Shown here: positions 16,917 through 25,760 of the stretch, in pieces
Position numbering within the stretch: the stretch's first letter is position 1
Layout: every line of letters begins with the position of its first letter
Assembly (NCBI GenBank): GCA_936924635.1
Contig: CAKZHP010000134.1
Span: forward strand, 1-64,000
Origin: an uncultured Propionibacteriaceae bacterium
GTDB lineage: Bacteria; Actinomycetota; Actinomycetes; Propionibacteriales; Propionibacteriaceae
Direction: 5' to 3'
DNA: 64,000 bases
Position numbers and translations under genes: made by a program
The notes under the pieces: model-generated
What the model was told of the DNA's origin: nothing
Seen by the model: only the letters and a program-made list of their open reading frames with translations
Database searches by the model: none

Positions 16917-17003
16917 GGAGGCGCTGGGCACGTCGCTGGGCCGCTACCGCGATGCCTTCTTCACCCCGGCTCGGCCAACCCGGGTCCTAGACCGCGGGGT
17001 TGC

Positions 17004-17780
17004 TCAGGCGCCGGGCTGGTGGACGCCGTTGCCCGAGATGTTCGTGATGCGCTGGTGCTCGTCGCGCGTGACGGCGGCCTCGAACCAGGCGCCGTGCTCG
17101 TCGTACACGCGGAAAGCCTGCTGGGCGGAAGCTGCGGGCACCTGCTCGAAGCGCCAGCCCTGACGCAGACGGCAGAGACCGTCCAGCGCCCAGCCCACGT
17201 CATCGAGCGAGGACGCCAACCGCGGGAACCGCACGAAGACGTCGACGAGCGTGACCGGAGGCAGGGCGAGGTCTCCCTGCCTCACCAGCACGACCTGCCG
17301 GGACCCCGCGCCACCGGTGGGGTAGGTGTAGTAGAGGGTGTCCGCCCCGAAGAGCTCCACACCCATCTGCCCGATCCAGTGGGCGATCTCGGCCACGGTG
17401 TCGACCGGGTTCTCACCAGGTTCGACGGCATACGCCACCTCGTCGCGCACCAGCTCGTCCAGCCCGTGGTGCTCCCCGGCCCTGCGCAGCTCCGCGGCGA
17501 GAGGGTTCTGGCCGACGTGGTCGGCGAACAGCGGCGCGAAACCCCACAGGATCGAGGCCGGCCTGACGGCGATCGATGCCAGCAGCTGGGCCTCCAGCGC
17601 GATGGATCCGCGCGGGGAGCTCAGCTCGATGCGACGCTGCGCGAGGTCGAGGTCGTACCGGTAGTCGGCACCCAACCGCTCCTCGGCGACGTCGGAGAGC
17701 AGCTCCTGCCGGACCTGGGCGTAGAGGGTGGCGTGCTGCGAGACCCGCCTGACCTGCGGGAGATCGTGATCTGGAGGCAT
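17004..17780 (-). CDS. DUF6882-like protein of unknown function
   Basis: 258 residues, soluble, no catalytic motif seen. LDLAQRRIELSSPRGSIALE and LLASIAVRPASILWGFAPLF resemble the strand pattern of the DUF6882 group. The C-terminal 100 residues (VTLVDVFVRFPRLASSLDD, then QAFRVYDEHGAWFEAAVTRD) form a further beta-rich part. ATG 17780 lies 6 nt from a TATGTT -10 box, so the mRNA is leaderless. The family assignment is tentative. Confidence 0.7.
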   Translation of the reverse strand: MPPDHDLPQVRRVSQHATLYAQVRQELLSDVAEERLGADYRYDLDLAQRRIELSSPRGSIALEAQLLASIAVRPASILWGFAPLFADHVGQNPLAAELRRAGEHHGLDELVRDEVAYAVEPGENPVDTVAEIAHWIGQMGVELFGADTLYYTYPTGGAGSRQVVLVRQGDLALPPVTLVDVFVRFPRLASSLDDVGWALDGLCRLRQGWRFEQVPAASAQQAFRVYDEHGAWFEAAVTRDEHQRITNISGNGVHQPGA

Positions 17781-17786
17781 GGCCCC

Positions 17787-17792
17787 AACATA
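17787..17792 (-). promoter_or_regulatory. -10 box TATGTT for leaderless start
   Basis: TATGTT on the minus strand ends 6 nt before the ATG at 17780. Confidence 0.5.
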
Positions 17793-17804
17793 GTGAGGCC
17801 GGGG

Positions 17805-17957
17805 TCAGCGCACCCGCGCGATCAGGAACCCGTCGTAGCCCTTGCTGCCGGCGGTCTGCTGCGCGGTGGCGTCCAGACGCGGGCCCCCGCCCACCATCTC
17901 GATCGCACGTCGGCTGCCCTGCACCTTCGGGTCCGTCGACGCGGTGTCGGCGCCCAT
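17805..17957 (-). pseudogene. C-terminal remnant of an O-methyltransferase (family 3)
   Basis: The minus strand encodes SRRAIEMVGGGPRLDATAQQ, then TAGSKGYDGFLIARVR and a stop. The ending (A-T-x-x-Q-T-x-G-x-K-G-Y-D-G-F) is the conserved terminus of SAM-dependent family 3 O-methyltransferases. The remaining three quarters of such an enzyme, including the SAM-binding loop, is absent; upstream lies the divergent gene at 18012. It is therefore a fragment, about 50 codons. Confidence 0.6.
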
Positions 17958-17999
17958 CTGCGAGTCGGCCTCCGCTGGGGCTGCAGACCCGTCATCTCG

Positions 18000-18005
18000 T
18001 AGGGT
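18000..18005 (+). promoter_or_regulatory. -10 box TAGGGT for leaderless start
   Basis: TAGGGT ends 6 nt before the ATG at 18012. Confidence 0.5.
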
Positions 18006-18011
18006 CTGCGC

Positions 18012-18404
18012 ATGCGACCCACAGGATTCGAGAGGGCGTTCGACTCAGTCGCCGATGCAGTGGAGCTGGCCGCCGCTCTGCCCGACGAGCCGGCGGTCAC
18101 GCCGGAGACCGAGCCCGTGACCACCTCCTCGCCGGCGGACGAGGTACAGGTCACCGTGCGTGACGGACGGGTGCAGTCGATCCGGCTGGAGCAGTTCTGG
18201 GTGGACGGGGCATCGGCCGACGAGGTCAGCATCCTTGTCACTCAGGTGGTCAACAAGGGCCTGGATGAGTGGAGCACCGCTCGGATGAGCCAGATCGAGG
18301 ACGCCAACCCGGATCTCGCCCGACTCAATGCCGCCGTGTCCGCTGGGCGTCAGCAGCTGGAAGACGCCTGGAACGCGGTCCTGGAGGAGACCAGGACCCC
18401 GTGA
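18012..18404 (+). CDS. YbaB/EbfC-like small protein
   Basis: 130 residues, acidic. The core VQVTVRDGRVQSIRLEQFW, VDGASADEVSILVTQVVNKG and LDEW follows the beta-beta-helix pattern of YbaB-like nucleoid-associated proteins, which in actinobacteria often accompany WXG100/ESX or toxin-immunity genes. It is paralogous to the protein at 19107, with a similar order of strands and the shared LDEW. DNA binding is not demonstrated by the sequence. Confidence 0.7.
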   Translation: MRPTGFERAFDSVADAVELAAALPDEPAVTPETEPVTTSSPADEVQVTVRDGRVQSIRLEQFWVDGASADEVSILVTQVVNKGLDEWSTARMSQIEDANPDLARLNAAVSAGRQQLEDAWNAVLEETRTP

Positions 18405-18629
18405 CCGGGCCCGGACGTCGTCGTGGCTAGCCCTGGCCGGCCCCGCGGAGCCTGGTCGGCAACCCTGGACACGGCCTGAAGACACAGCGCTTCCGCGCCA
18501 CGCGGGCTGGCAGCACGGTCGAGGCGATCCAGGCGATATACGTCCGCGTGGGCGGGCACCGCGCTGGAGGAGACGATCGAGCAGTCGGCAGGGCACGCCC
18601 GGACGCCCACTGCGACAGGAGGCTGACCG

Positions 18630-19080
18630 ATGGGTGCAGACATCGAGGTGTTCCGAGCCGCTGTCGGAACGAGCCCTGCGACCGGCGGAGACCCGTCGGC
18701 GGACCTGGTCGTGCTGCTCGGCGGCCAGTTCGAGGCCACCCCCACCGACCGGTACGACGGAACCGACTCCGCGTACTGGTGCTTCCACGAGGCGGGAACC
18801 GAGCTCCTCTGGATCGACACGGTGCTCAGCTCGGCAGAGATCTTCGTCCAGGGTGATGCGGAGAACGGCTATGCGCCGTATCCGCGGCAGCTCTTCGCGG
18901 AGCTCCTCAACACCGCGACGCGTACGGAGGTCGAGGCCACCCTCGGTGTCCCCGACAGGTCCGGTCAGTGGCAGGGCGCCCAAGTGGATCCGCTACGACC
19001 AGGACGCAGGCAACCGGCTCCGCTTCCAGTTCGACGACTCCGGCCAGATCCGGTCCGTGGGCGTGAGCGCGCCGGCGTGA
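18630..19080 (+). pseudogene. frame-broken small protein, immunity-like
   Basis: Starts MGADIEVFRAAVGTSPATGG with AGGAGG 7 nt upstream and reads well to EVEATLGVPDRSGQWQG near 18975. Sense then continues in another frame as PKWIRYDQDAGNRLRFQFDD and GQIRSVGVSAPA to the stop at 19080. The ending (strand-rich WIRYD...LRFQFD..G.I) is common in SMI1/Imm-type immunity proteins. The shift lies in a GGCGCCC run. It sits between the two YbaB-like genes. The function is unproven. Confidence 0.6.
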
Positions 19081-19094
19081 CTCCCTCCCTGCCC

Positions 19095-19100
19095 TAGGGT
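19095..19100 (+). promoter_or_regulatory. -10 box TAGGGT for leaderless start
   Basis: TAGGGT ends 6 nt before the ATG at 19107. Confidence 0.5.
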
Positions 19101-19106
19101 CGGGGA

Positions 19107-19487
19107 ATGACCGACACTCAGCGCCCCCGCACGACCGACCTGGACCTCGGCTCGATCCCCGACCACCGTGAGCGCCCGTCAGGCGCACCGACCGTGTCTC
19201 ACGTGTCGGAGCACGGCGAGGTCGCCGCGACCATCGCGGACGGGCAGGTCCAGGATCTGCGCATCGACCCCGACTGGCTGCACGGGGCTGACGCCGACGA
19301 CGCCGCCGACGTGATGACCGCCACCATCAACGCGGCCCTGGACGAGTGGCAGGCCAAGCAGACCGAGCTGCTCGAGGGGATGCTCCCTGACCTGAAGGTC
19401 CTGCACGGGTCGCTCTCCCAGGTCCGGCAGCAGGATGGGGAGGGGTGGGTGCGCGCCATCGCGGAGCCGCCCCACGAGGCCCTGTAG
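19107..19487 (+). CDS. YbaB/EbfC-like small protein, second copy
   Basis: 126 residues. The core VAATIADGQVQDLRIDPDWL, HGADADDAADVMTATINAAL and LDEWQAKQTELLEGM parallels the protein at 18012. The first 40 residues are polar and variable. It has its own leaderless promoter, so the three genes of this group are not a single transcript. The role is unknown; the company of an immunity-like gene suggests a toxin-related accessory locus. Confidence 0.7.
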   Translation: MTDTQRPRTTDLDLGSIPDHRERPSGAPTVSHVSEHGEVAATIADGQVQDLRIDPDWLHGADADDAADVMTATINAALDEWQAKQTELLEGMLPDLKVLHGSLSQVRQQDGEGWVRAIAEPPHEAL

Positions 19488-19730
19488 ACCGGCCGCCCCT
19501 TCCGCTCTCACCGCTGACGGACACCGACGCTCTGCGAGCCAGCACCGGGCTTTGCTGCCGCCGTTGAGATGCCGGGGGGGCGACACGCACCGATTTGGAC
19601 CTGCGTCTCTAGTGCCGTTGAATAGTGAGCGAGCTCCGAGGCCCCCCATGCACGGACTCACCCTGTCGTCGCTGCAGCATCCGTCGCGTCCGCTTGGGGG
19701 TGGTCGCGCCGGGGAAGCGAGCTCGTTGCC

Positions 19731-21023
19731 ATGCCCGTCCTGCTGATTCCTGCTCCGGCCGTCTCCTGGCTGGTCCTGATCACCACACTGCTCCTGGGCG
19801 TCACCGGCCTGCTGTCCCTCACCTGGGCCCTGTACGCCTGGCGCCACCCGAAGGGGATGGAGCGCACCACCTTCGTCCGCGACGGGGCACCTGCCAAGCC
19901 GCTGCGCTTCTCGATCCTGGTGCCAGCGCGCCACGAGGAGGCCGTCCTCGGCCACACCCTCGACCGGCTGGCCCAGACCGAGCACCCTGACGTCGAGATC
20001 ATCGCCATCATCGGCCACGACGACCCGGGCACCGAGGCCGTCGCCCGTGCCGCGGTGCAGCGGCACCCGGACCTGATCCGGGTCGTCATCGACCACTCAG
20101 TGCCGAAGAGCAAGCCCAAGGGCCTGAACACCGCGCTGGCGCAGGTCACCGGTGACGTGGTCGGCGTCTTCGACGCCGAGGACGACGTCGCTCCTGGGCT
20201 GCTCCCAGCCATCGAGCGTTGCTTCCACCACGACCGGGCTGACGTGGTCCAGGGCGGTGTGCAGCTCATGAACATCCACTCCTCCTGGTGGAGCCTGCAG
20301 AACTGCCTCGAGTACTTCTTCTGGTTCCGCAGCCGCCTGCACTTCCAGGCCGACCAGGAGTTCATCCCGCTGGGCGGCAACACCGTCTTCGTACGCACCG
20401 ACCTGCTCCAGGCCGTCGGCGGCTGGGATGCAGAGTGCCTCGCCGAGGACTGCGAGCTGGGGGTGCGGCTGAGCGCACTCGGAGCGTGGGTCAGCGTCGC
20501 GTACGACCCGGCGCTGGCGACCCGCGAGGAGACCCCCGGCGACGTGAAGTCGCTGGTCAAGCAGCGCACGCGCTGGGACCAGGGCTTCATGCAGGTCTAC
20601 CGCAAGGGCCTGTGGAAGAACCTCCCCACACGGCAGCGATGGCTCGCCTGGTTCACCCTGATGACCCCCGTGCTGCAGGCCGCGAGCGGTGTGATCCTGC
20701 CACTGTCGATCGGCCTGATGCTGTGGGCGAGCACCCCGGTGTGGCTGACGCTGCTCGGCTTCGTGCCGCTGGCCCTGATGCTGACCACCCTGGGTGTGCA
20801 GATGGTCGGCCTGCGCGAGTTCGGGCAGATGTTCGACGTGCGGGTACGGGTCCGCGACTACGTGGTGCTCGCGCTGGGCACGCTCCCCTACCAGTGGCTG
20901 CTGGCCGCCGCTGCCGCACGCGCCGCCTGGCGTGAGGCGCGCAACCAGCGAGGCTGGGAGAAGACGGCCCACGTCGGTGCGCACGTGAAGCCGGCCGAGC
21001 AGCTGCAGCAGGTGGGCGCATGA
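19731..21023 (+). CDS. membrane glycosyltransferase family 2 (cellulose-synthase-like)
   Basis: 430 residues. A processive-type GT2 with one N-terminal helix, a cytoplasmic GT-A domain and 3-4 C-terminal helices. Catalytic signature: FSILVPARHEE (nucleotide binding), GVFDAEDDVAPG (metal-binding DxD-like), AEDCELGVRL (catalytic Asp) and QRTRWDQG (Q-x-x-R-W, the processive GT motif). It overlaps the next gene by 4 nt (ATGA). With the following two genes it suggests synthesis and trimming of an extracellular beta-glycan. The product sugar is not known. Confidence 0.9.
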   Translation: MPVLLIPAPAVSWLVLITTLLLGVTGLLSLTWALYAWRHPKGMERTTFVRDGAPAKPLRFSILVPARHEEAVLGHTLDRLAQTEHPDVEIIAIIGHDDPGTEAVARAAVQRHPDLIRVVIDHSVPKSKPKGLNTALAQVTGDVVGVFDAEDDVAPGLLPAIERCFHHDRADVVQGGVQLMNIHSSWWSLQNCLEYFFWFRSRLHFQADQEFIPLGGNTVFVRTDLLQAVGGWDAECLAEDCELGVRLSALGAWVSVAYDPALATREETPGDVKSLVKQRTRWDQGFMQVYRKGLWKNLPTRQRWLAWFTLMTPVLQAASGVILPLSIGLMLWASTPVWLTLLGFVPLALMLTTLGVQMVGLREFGQMFDVRVRVRDYVVLALGTLPYQWLLAAAAARAAWREARNQRGWEKTAHVGAHVKPAEQLQQVGA

Positions 21024-22633
21024 GCATCTCCACCCTGCAGCGTCCGCTGGGCCACGAGCCGCTGCTCCACCGCGAGCGCGACGCCCCCGGCGGCAAGCAG
21101 GTACGTCCCGGGGCGAGCCCGTCCCGCGCCAAGCCGCCGCTGATGCAGCGCGCCAACCTGATCGTGGCCGGTCTCGCCGCGCTGGCCGTGGCACTGGTCA
21201 CCGGTATCGGTGTCGCCACCGGGCCGATGCGCTTCGACGACGAGGGCACGTACGTCTCGCAGGCGATCTCCACGCTGCACGGGGCCCTGTCGCCGTACAC
21301 GTACTGGTACGACCATCCGCCGCTCGGCTGGATCCTCCTCGCCGGCTGGATGGGCGGCCCGGGAGCACTGCTGCCGTCGCCCAACCCCATCGTCACCGGC
21401 CGCTACCTGATGGTGCTGGTGGCCGCCGTGAGCGCCGCGCTGATCGTGCTGGTGCTGCGTCGCCTGGGCACCAGCCGCACGGCCGGGCTCGTCGCCGCCC
21501 TGGCGTTCGGGTTCTCGCCGCTGGCCGTCCACTACCACCGCATGGTGGTGCTCGACAACTTCGCCGTCATGTTCCTGCTGGCGGCCTGGCTCACCGCGCT
21601 GACCCCGACACGCCGGCTCGGTGGGGCTGCGCTGTGCGGTCTCTGGCTGGCAGCGGCGGTGCTCTGCAAGGAGACGCTGCTGCTGGTGGCGCCCTTCGTG
21701 ATCTGGGCGCTGTGGCGCAGCCGCAAGGGCGGCACGCGCGCCATGAGCATGACCGTGTTCGCGGCCACATTCCTGTTCCCGTGCCTCTACTACCCGCTGT
21801 TCGCCCTGCTCAAGGGCGAGCTGTTCGCCGGCCCCGACCACGTCTCGCTCTGGGACGGCGTGATGTTCCAGCTCGTCTCGCGCGCCGGGTCCGGCAGCGT
21901 GTTCGACCCCGCCTCGAACGCCCATGCGGTCGTCCAGGGATGGTTCGCGAGCGACTGGTACCTCCTTGCCGCCGGCGCCGCGAGCGCCCCGTTCCTGCTG
22001 CTGCGGCGCAACGGGTGGCCGCTGTTCGGCGCCGCGCTGGTGAGCTCGGTCACGCTCCTGCGCACCGGCTACCTCCCGGTGCCGTACGTCATCGTGCTGC
22101 TGCTGCTCGCTGCGCTCGCGCTCGGTGTGGCGATCGACGACATCGGTCGCTGGGTGGTCGCGGGGTTCCGCAGCAGGCGGGTCTGGGCGAAGGTCGCCGC
22201 GGGGGCGGCGGCGGTGGCGCTGGTCGCCGGCGCCGTCACGTACCTCCCGGCGCCGCTCGCGCGCTCCTACGAGCGCGACCGCGTGTACATGACGAACGAC
22301 TTCGACCGCCCCTACCGGGAGGCCAGCGACTGGCTGACCCGTCATGCCGGCACCGAGCAGACCATCGTCGTGGACAACGTGCTCTGGACCGACCTGGTCG
22401 ACCGCGACGGGCGCGACCCGTCGACCGTGATCTGGTACACCAAGCTCGGCGTCGACCCGGCCGTCTCCGCGCGCGTGCCGGAGTGGGACGACATCGACTA
22501 CGTGGTGCTCACCGAGATCATGCGTACGGGGCAGCGGGCCGGCATCCTCGACCTCGCGCTCGAGCGGTCGACCGCGGTGGCCAGCTGGGGCGTCGGCTCG
22601 CAGCAGGTCGAGATCCGGCGGGTGAACCACTGA
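21020..22633 (+). CDS. GT39/ArnT-type integral membrane glycosyltransferase
   Basis: 537 residues with about eleven hydrophobic segments. After a 45-residue polar N-terminus comes helix 1 and then the first external loop with RFDDEGTYVSQAISTLHG, the Asp/Glu pair where GT-C enzymes hold the catalytic acid, followed by YTYWYDHPPLGWILLAGWM. Such enzymes use polyprenyl-phosphate sugars as donors. The C-terminal external domain starts near residue 425. Translationally coupled to the GT2 gene by a 4-nt overlap. Confidence 0.85.
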   Translation: MSISTLQRPLGHEPLLHRERDAPGGKQVRPGASPSRAKPPLMQRANLIVAGLAALAVALVTGIGVATGPMRFDDEGTYVSQAISTLHGALSPYTYWYDHPPLGWILLAGWMGGPGALLPSPNPIVTGRYLMVLVAAVSAALIVLVLRRLGTSRTAGLVAALAFGFSPLAVHYHRMVVLDNFAVMFLLAAWLTALTPTRRLGGAALCGLWLAAAVLCKETLLLVAPFVIWALWRSRKGGTRAMSMTVFAATFLFPCLYYPLFALLKGELFAGPDHVSLWDGVMFQLVSRAGSGSVFDPASNAHAVVQGWFASDWYLLAAGAASAPFLLLRRNGWPLFGAALVSSVTLLRTGYLPVPYVIVLLLLAALALGVAIDDIGRWVVAGFRSRRVWAKVAAGAAAVALVAGAVTYLPAPLARSYERDRVYMTNDFDRPYREASDWLTRHAGTEQTIVVDNVLWTDLVDRDGRDPSTVIWYTKLGVDPAVSARVPEWDDIDYVVLTEIMRTGQRAGILDLALERSTAVASWGVGSQQVEIRRVNH

Positions 22634-22634
22634 C

Positions 22635-23753
22635 GTGCAGGCTCTCACCAGGCGCCGGTTGCTCACCGCTGCGGCCGCCGGTGCTGTCGTGACGGCCACC
22701 GGCTGCTCGGCCAGCACCACCTGCCCGCCCGACCCCCTCCTCACCCGCACCATGGACGAGCTCGGCTCCTTCACCGGCTGGCTGCGGCAGCACAAGGTCG
22801 ACGGCTCCCTCGGGGAGGTCGGCTGGCCGGGTGACCCCGCCTGGCAGCCGCTCGCCGACCAGTGGCTCTCCACCCTGCGCACCAGCGGCCTGTCCGCGTA
22901 CCTGTGGGCCGCCGCCCAGTGGTGGCCGCCGGACCACCCGCTGGCCTTCTACCGGGCCGCCCAGGACAGCGACGCGCTCGCGGTGCCAGGGCCGCAGGCT
23001 GAGACCGCGGAGAGGTCCCGGCAGGCCGGCACGGACCTCGGCGTCTCCGTCGCCGACGGCAGCTTCGGCACCGGGCACGGGGACTCCGAGACCTACTGCA
23101 GCGAGACGCCCGGGGAGTACGGCACCGCGTACATCTACCCCTCGGCCGAGTCGCTGCGCTTCCTGGCTGCTCGCGGCTACACGAAGATCCGCCTCACCGT
23201 GATGTGGGAGCGGCTGCAGAAGGACCCCGGCGACGGGGCACTGGTCACGGCCGAGGTGAAACGCGTACGGCAGGTGCTGCGCGACGCCGCCGCCGTGAAC
23301 CTGCGGGTGCTGCTCGACCTGCACAACTTCGGCCGCTTCGCCGGGTGGCGTAACGGCCGCCGCCAGGTGTGGGCGCTCGGGTCGAGCGACCTGCCGAAGG
23401 AACGGCTGGCCCAGACGTGGCGCCGGCTCGTCGACGCCTTCTCTGGCGAGGCCGGCCTGTGGGCGTACGGGCTGATGAACGAGCCCCACGACCTGCCCGG
23501 CGGTGCCAAGGGCTGGGAGGACGCCTCTCGGCTGGCCGTGGACGCGATCCGGGCCAAGGACAGGTCGCGCCCGATCCACGTCGACGGGTACAGCTGGTCG
23601 GCCGCGCGCAGCTGGTCACAGGACCACCCCCGCCCGTGGCTCGACGTGCCAGGGATCGTGTACAGCGCGCACCAGTACTTCGACCTGGACCACTCCGGCG
23701 CGTACAGGCAGTCGTTCTCAGCCACCCAGGACGAGCTCAGGAAGAAGTGCTGA
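22635..23753 (+). CDS. GH5-type cellulase-fold lipoprotein, apparently circularly permuted
   Basis: 372 residues with a Tat-like lipoprotein signal (TRRRLLTAAAAGAVVTATGC, Cys24). The first catalytic-looking segment is GEVGWPGD (Glu61) followed by WLSTLRTSGLSAYLWAAAQW, which in ordinary GH5 enzymes forms the last strands with the nucleophile. The normal N-terminal half then follows (LRFLAARGYTKIRLTVMWER, VLLDLHNFGRF) up to GLMNEPHD (acid/base Glu283) and SAHQYFDLDHSG, where the protein ends. The order of catalytic motifs is thus reversed. It starts at GTG 2 nt after the GT-C gene stop, forming a three-gene operon, and would act outside the membrane on the glycan made by its neighbours. Confidence 0.82.
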   Translation: MQALTRRRLLTAAAAGAVVTATGCSASTTCPPDPLLTRTMDELGSFTGWLRQHKVDGSLGEVGWPGDPAWQPLADQWLSTLRTSGLSAYLWAAAQWWPPDHPLAFYRAAQDSDALAVPGPQAETAERSRQAGTDLGVSVADGSFGTGHGDSETYCSETPGEYGTAYIYPSAESLRFLAARGYTKIRLTVMWERLQKDPGDGALVTAEVKRVRQVLRDAAAVNLRVLLDLHNFGRFAGWRNGRRQVWALGSSDLPKERLAQTWRRLVDAFSGEAGLWAYGLMNEPHDLPGGAKGWEDASRLAVDAIRAKDRSRPIHVDGYSWSAARSWSQDHPRPWLDVPGIVYSAHQYFDLDHSGAYRQSFSATQDELRKKC

Positions 23754-23954
23754 GCTCTACGGCCAGTCCCGCTCCGCGCTCCGAGCCTGACGCTATGGTC
23801 CCGGTTCTTGCTCCCCAGTACGGGAGGCAGCCCAGGCCCGTCCGACCAGTAGGCGGACCCCGTTGGACGGCCTTGAGGCCATCAGTCACCCACCCACCAG
23901 GTCGGGCCAGCGCGGCTCCATCCCAAGGCAGCGGTAGCGGCGACCGGCACGTGC

Positions 23955-24330
23955 CTGCGCAAGAGGGTCCCCTCGCGCCGCATCGCCACCGTCAAGGCCC
24001 CCGTCAGGGCATCGAGCGGACCATCCTGCGCATCGGCCACCAGCACAGCTGGGAGTGGGTTGAGCGACCCGTCGCGAGCCCCGGCGGCCGCACCACCCGA
24101 GAGCCGCAGCTCGGCCGCGCAGAACCGTCCCCTCGACCAGGCAAGCACGCCCTCAACCCGGGAACAGGGCATCGAGCGGACCATCCTGCACGTCGGTCCA
24201 ACAGCACCGCCCGGCCGGTCAAGCAGCCCGACGGCAGCACCACCCCACTGCCGCGCAGAACCGTCCCCTCGACCAGGCACGACCACCCTTCAACCCCGGA
24301 TCAGCGCATCGAGCGGACCATCCTGCGCAT
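23955..24330. repeat. family A inverted-repeat array, three units
   Basis: Units at about 23955-24031, 24116-24191 and 24252-24329. The left arm is CGCAGAACCGTCCCCTCGAC, with the loop rich in CAGGCA...CCCTCAACCC, and the right arm is CGAGCGGACCATCCTGCGCA. Units 2 and 3 share the loop almost base for base. It lies in the 710-bp gap between the convergent GH5 gene and the E2 gene; the remainder of the gap shows no gene. Confidence 0.85.
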
Positions 24331-24464
24331 GGCGGTACAGGCGGGGCCACCGCTGTCTGCCTACGCACGCCCCGTCCCGCGACACTCGGGCAGGTCGAGC
24401 TTCGACGCAACCCGGCCGCAAAGCTCGGGGCTGCTTGCTCGCACCGCGTCCTTGCTCAGCAGCG

Positions 24465-25745
24465 CTACAGGATCAGCGTCTGCCCCGGGTCGTTGAGGAT
24501 CGTCGCCACGTCGCTGAGGAACGCCGACCCCTCGGCGCCGTCGACCATGCGGTGGTCGAACGAGAGCGCCAGCGTGGTCACCCAGCGCGGCACGACCTGG
24601 TCGTCGACCACCCACGGCTTCTTCGCGATCTGACCCACGGCCAGGATGCCCGCCTGTCCCGGCACCAGGATCGGGGTACCGGCGTCGATGCCGAACACAC
24701 CGATGTTGGTGATCGTGAAGGTGCCGCCGGCCATGAGCTCCGGCGTGGCCCTGCCCGCGCGCGCCGTGCTGGCCACCTCCGCGAGCTGCGTGGCCAGCTC
24801 GACGGTGCTGAGCGCGTCGGCGTCGCGCACGACGGGCACCAGCAGCCCGCGGGGGGTGTCGGCGGCGAAGCCGAGGTTCACGTACGACTTCCGTACGATC
24901 TGACCGCTGCTGGCGTCCCACGCGGCGTTCAGCTCCGGGTTGCGGCGCAGCGCCACGCACACCGCCCGGGCGACCAGAACGGTGGGCGTCACCCGTACGT
25001 CCCGGAACATCCGAGACCCCTTCATCCGCTCCAGCAGCTCGACGGTGCGGGTGACGTCGACCTCGGTCCACTCCGTGACGTGCGGAGCCGTGAACGCCGA
25101 CTCCACCATGGCTCTCGCCGTCGCCCGCCGTACACCGGTGACGTCGATCCGGGTCTCACCCCGCTCGCTGAGAAACCCCGACCAGCCCCGCCCGTTCTCC
25201 GGCGCAGAGGCAGTGGCCGCCGCAGTCACGTCCTCCTGGCTCACCGTGCCGTCGGGGCCCGTCGGCGTCAGCGTGTCGATGTCCACCCCCAGGTCGCGAG
25301 CGAGCTTGCGCACCGAGGGCTTGGCCTGCGTACGGCGTCGTTCGGTCCCCGCGTTCGCCTCGGGCGAGCCCAGCGGCGGCGCCACCTTCAGCGTGTTCTC
25401 CACGGACTTGCGCGGCAGCCGTGCCGACTTCATCTCCCGCGGGCCTGAGCCCACCAGGGTCTGCTGGGTCGCGGGCGCGTCCTCGGGCGGCTCGGCCTCC
25501 TCGGCCCCGTCGGAGATCGCGATCAGCGCCGTGCCCACCTCCATGGTCTGGTCGACGGCGACGAGCAACTCGGCCACCACCCCTGCGTACGGCGTCGGCA
25601 GCTCGACCACCGACTTGGCGGTCTCGACCTCGCAGACCGGGTCGTTGACCGCGACGGTCTGCCCGGGCTCGACGAGCCAGGCGACGAGGGTGGCCTCGGT
25701 GAGGCCCTCGCCGACGTCGGGCAGTCGGTAGTGCTGGAGCGCCAC
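24465..25745 (-). CDS. branched-chain 2-oxoacid dehydrogenase E2 (dihydrolipoyl acyltransferase)
   Basis: 426 residues. Transfers the acyl group from lipoamide to CoA. Lipoyl domain 1-78 with the lipoylated Lys44 in CEVETAKSVVELP; a linker; the peripheral-subunit-binding domain near 143-180 (KPSVRKLARDLGVDIDTLT); and a catalytic domain from about 205 to the end with ALSFDHRMVDGAEG (active-site His and Asp). The GTG start at 25745 has AAGGAG 4 nt upstream. Last gene of E1alpha-E1beta-E2. The E3 gene is not in the window. Substrate preference (branched-chain versus pyruvate) is inferred from the two-subunit E1. Confidence 0.92.
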   Translation of the reverse strand: MALQHYRLPDVGEGLTEATLVAWLVEPGQTVAVNDPVCEVETAKSVVELPTPYAGVVAELLVAVDQTMEVGTALIAISDGAEEAEPPEDAPATQQTLVGSGPREMKSARLPRKSVENTLKVAPPLGSPEANAGTERRRTQAKPSVRKLARDLGVDIDTLTPTGPDGTVSQEDVTAAATASAPENGRGWSGFLSERGETRIDVTGVRRATARAMVESAFTAPHVTEWTEVDVTRTVELLERMKGSRMFRDVRVTPTVLVARAVCVALRRNPELNAAWDASSGQIVRKSYVNLGFAADTPRGLLVPVVRDADALSTVELATQLAEVASTARAGRATPELMAGGTFTITNIGVFGIDAGTPILVPGQAGILAVGQIAKKPWVVDDQVVPRWVTTLALSFDHRMVDGAEGSAFLSDVATILNDPGQTLIL

Positions 25746-25760
25746 GTCTCTCCTTGGGGT

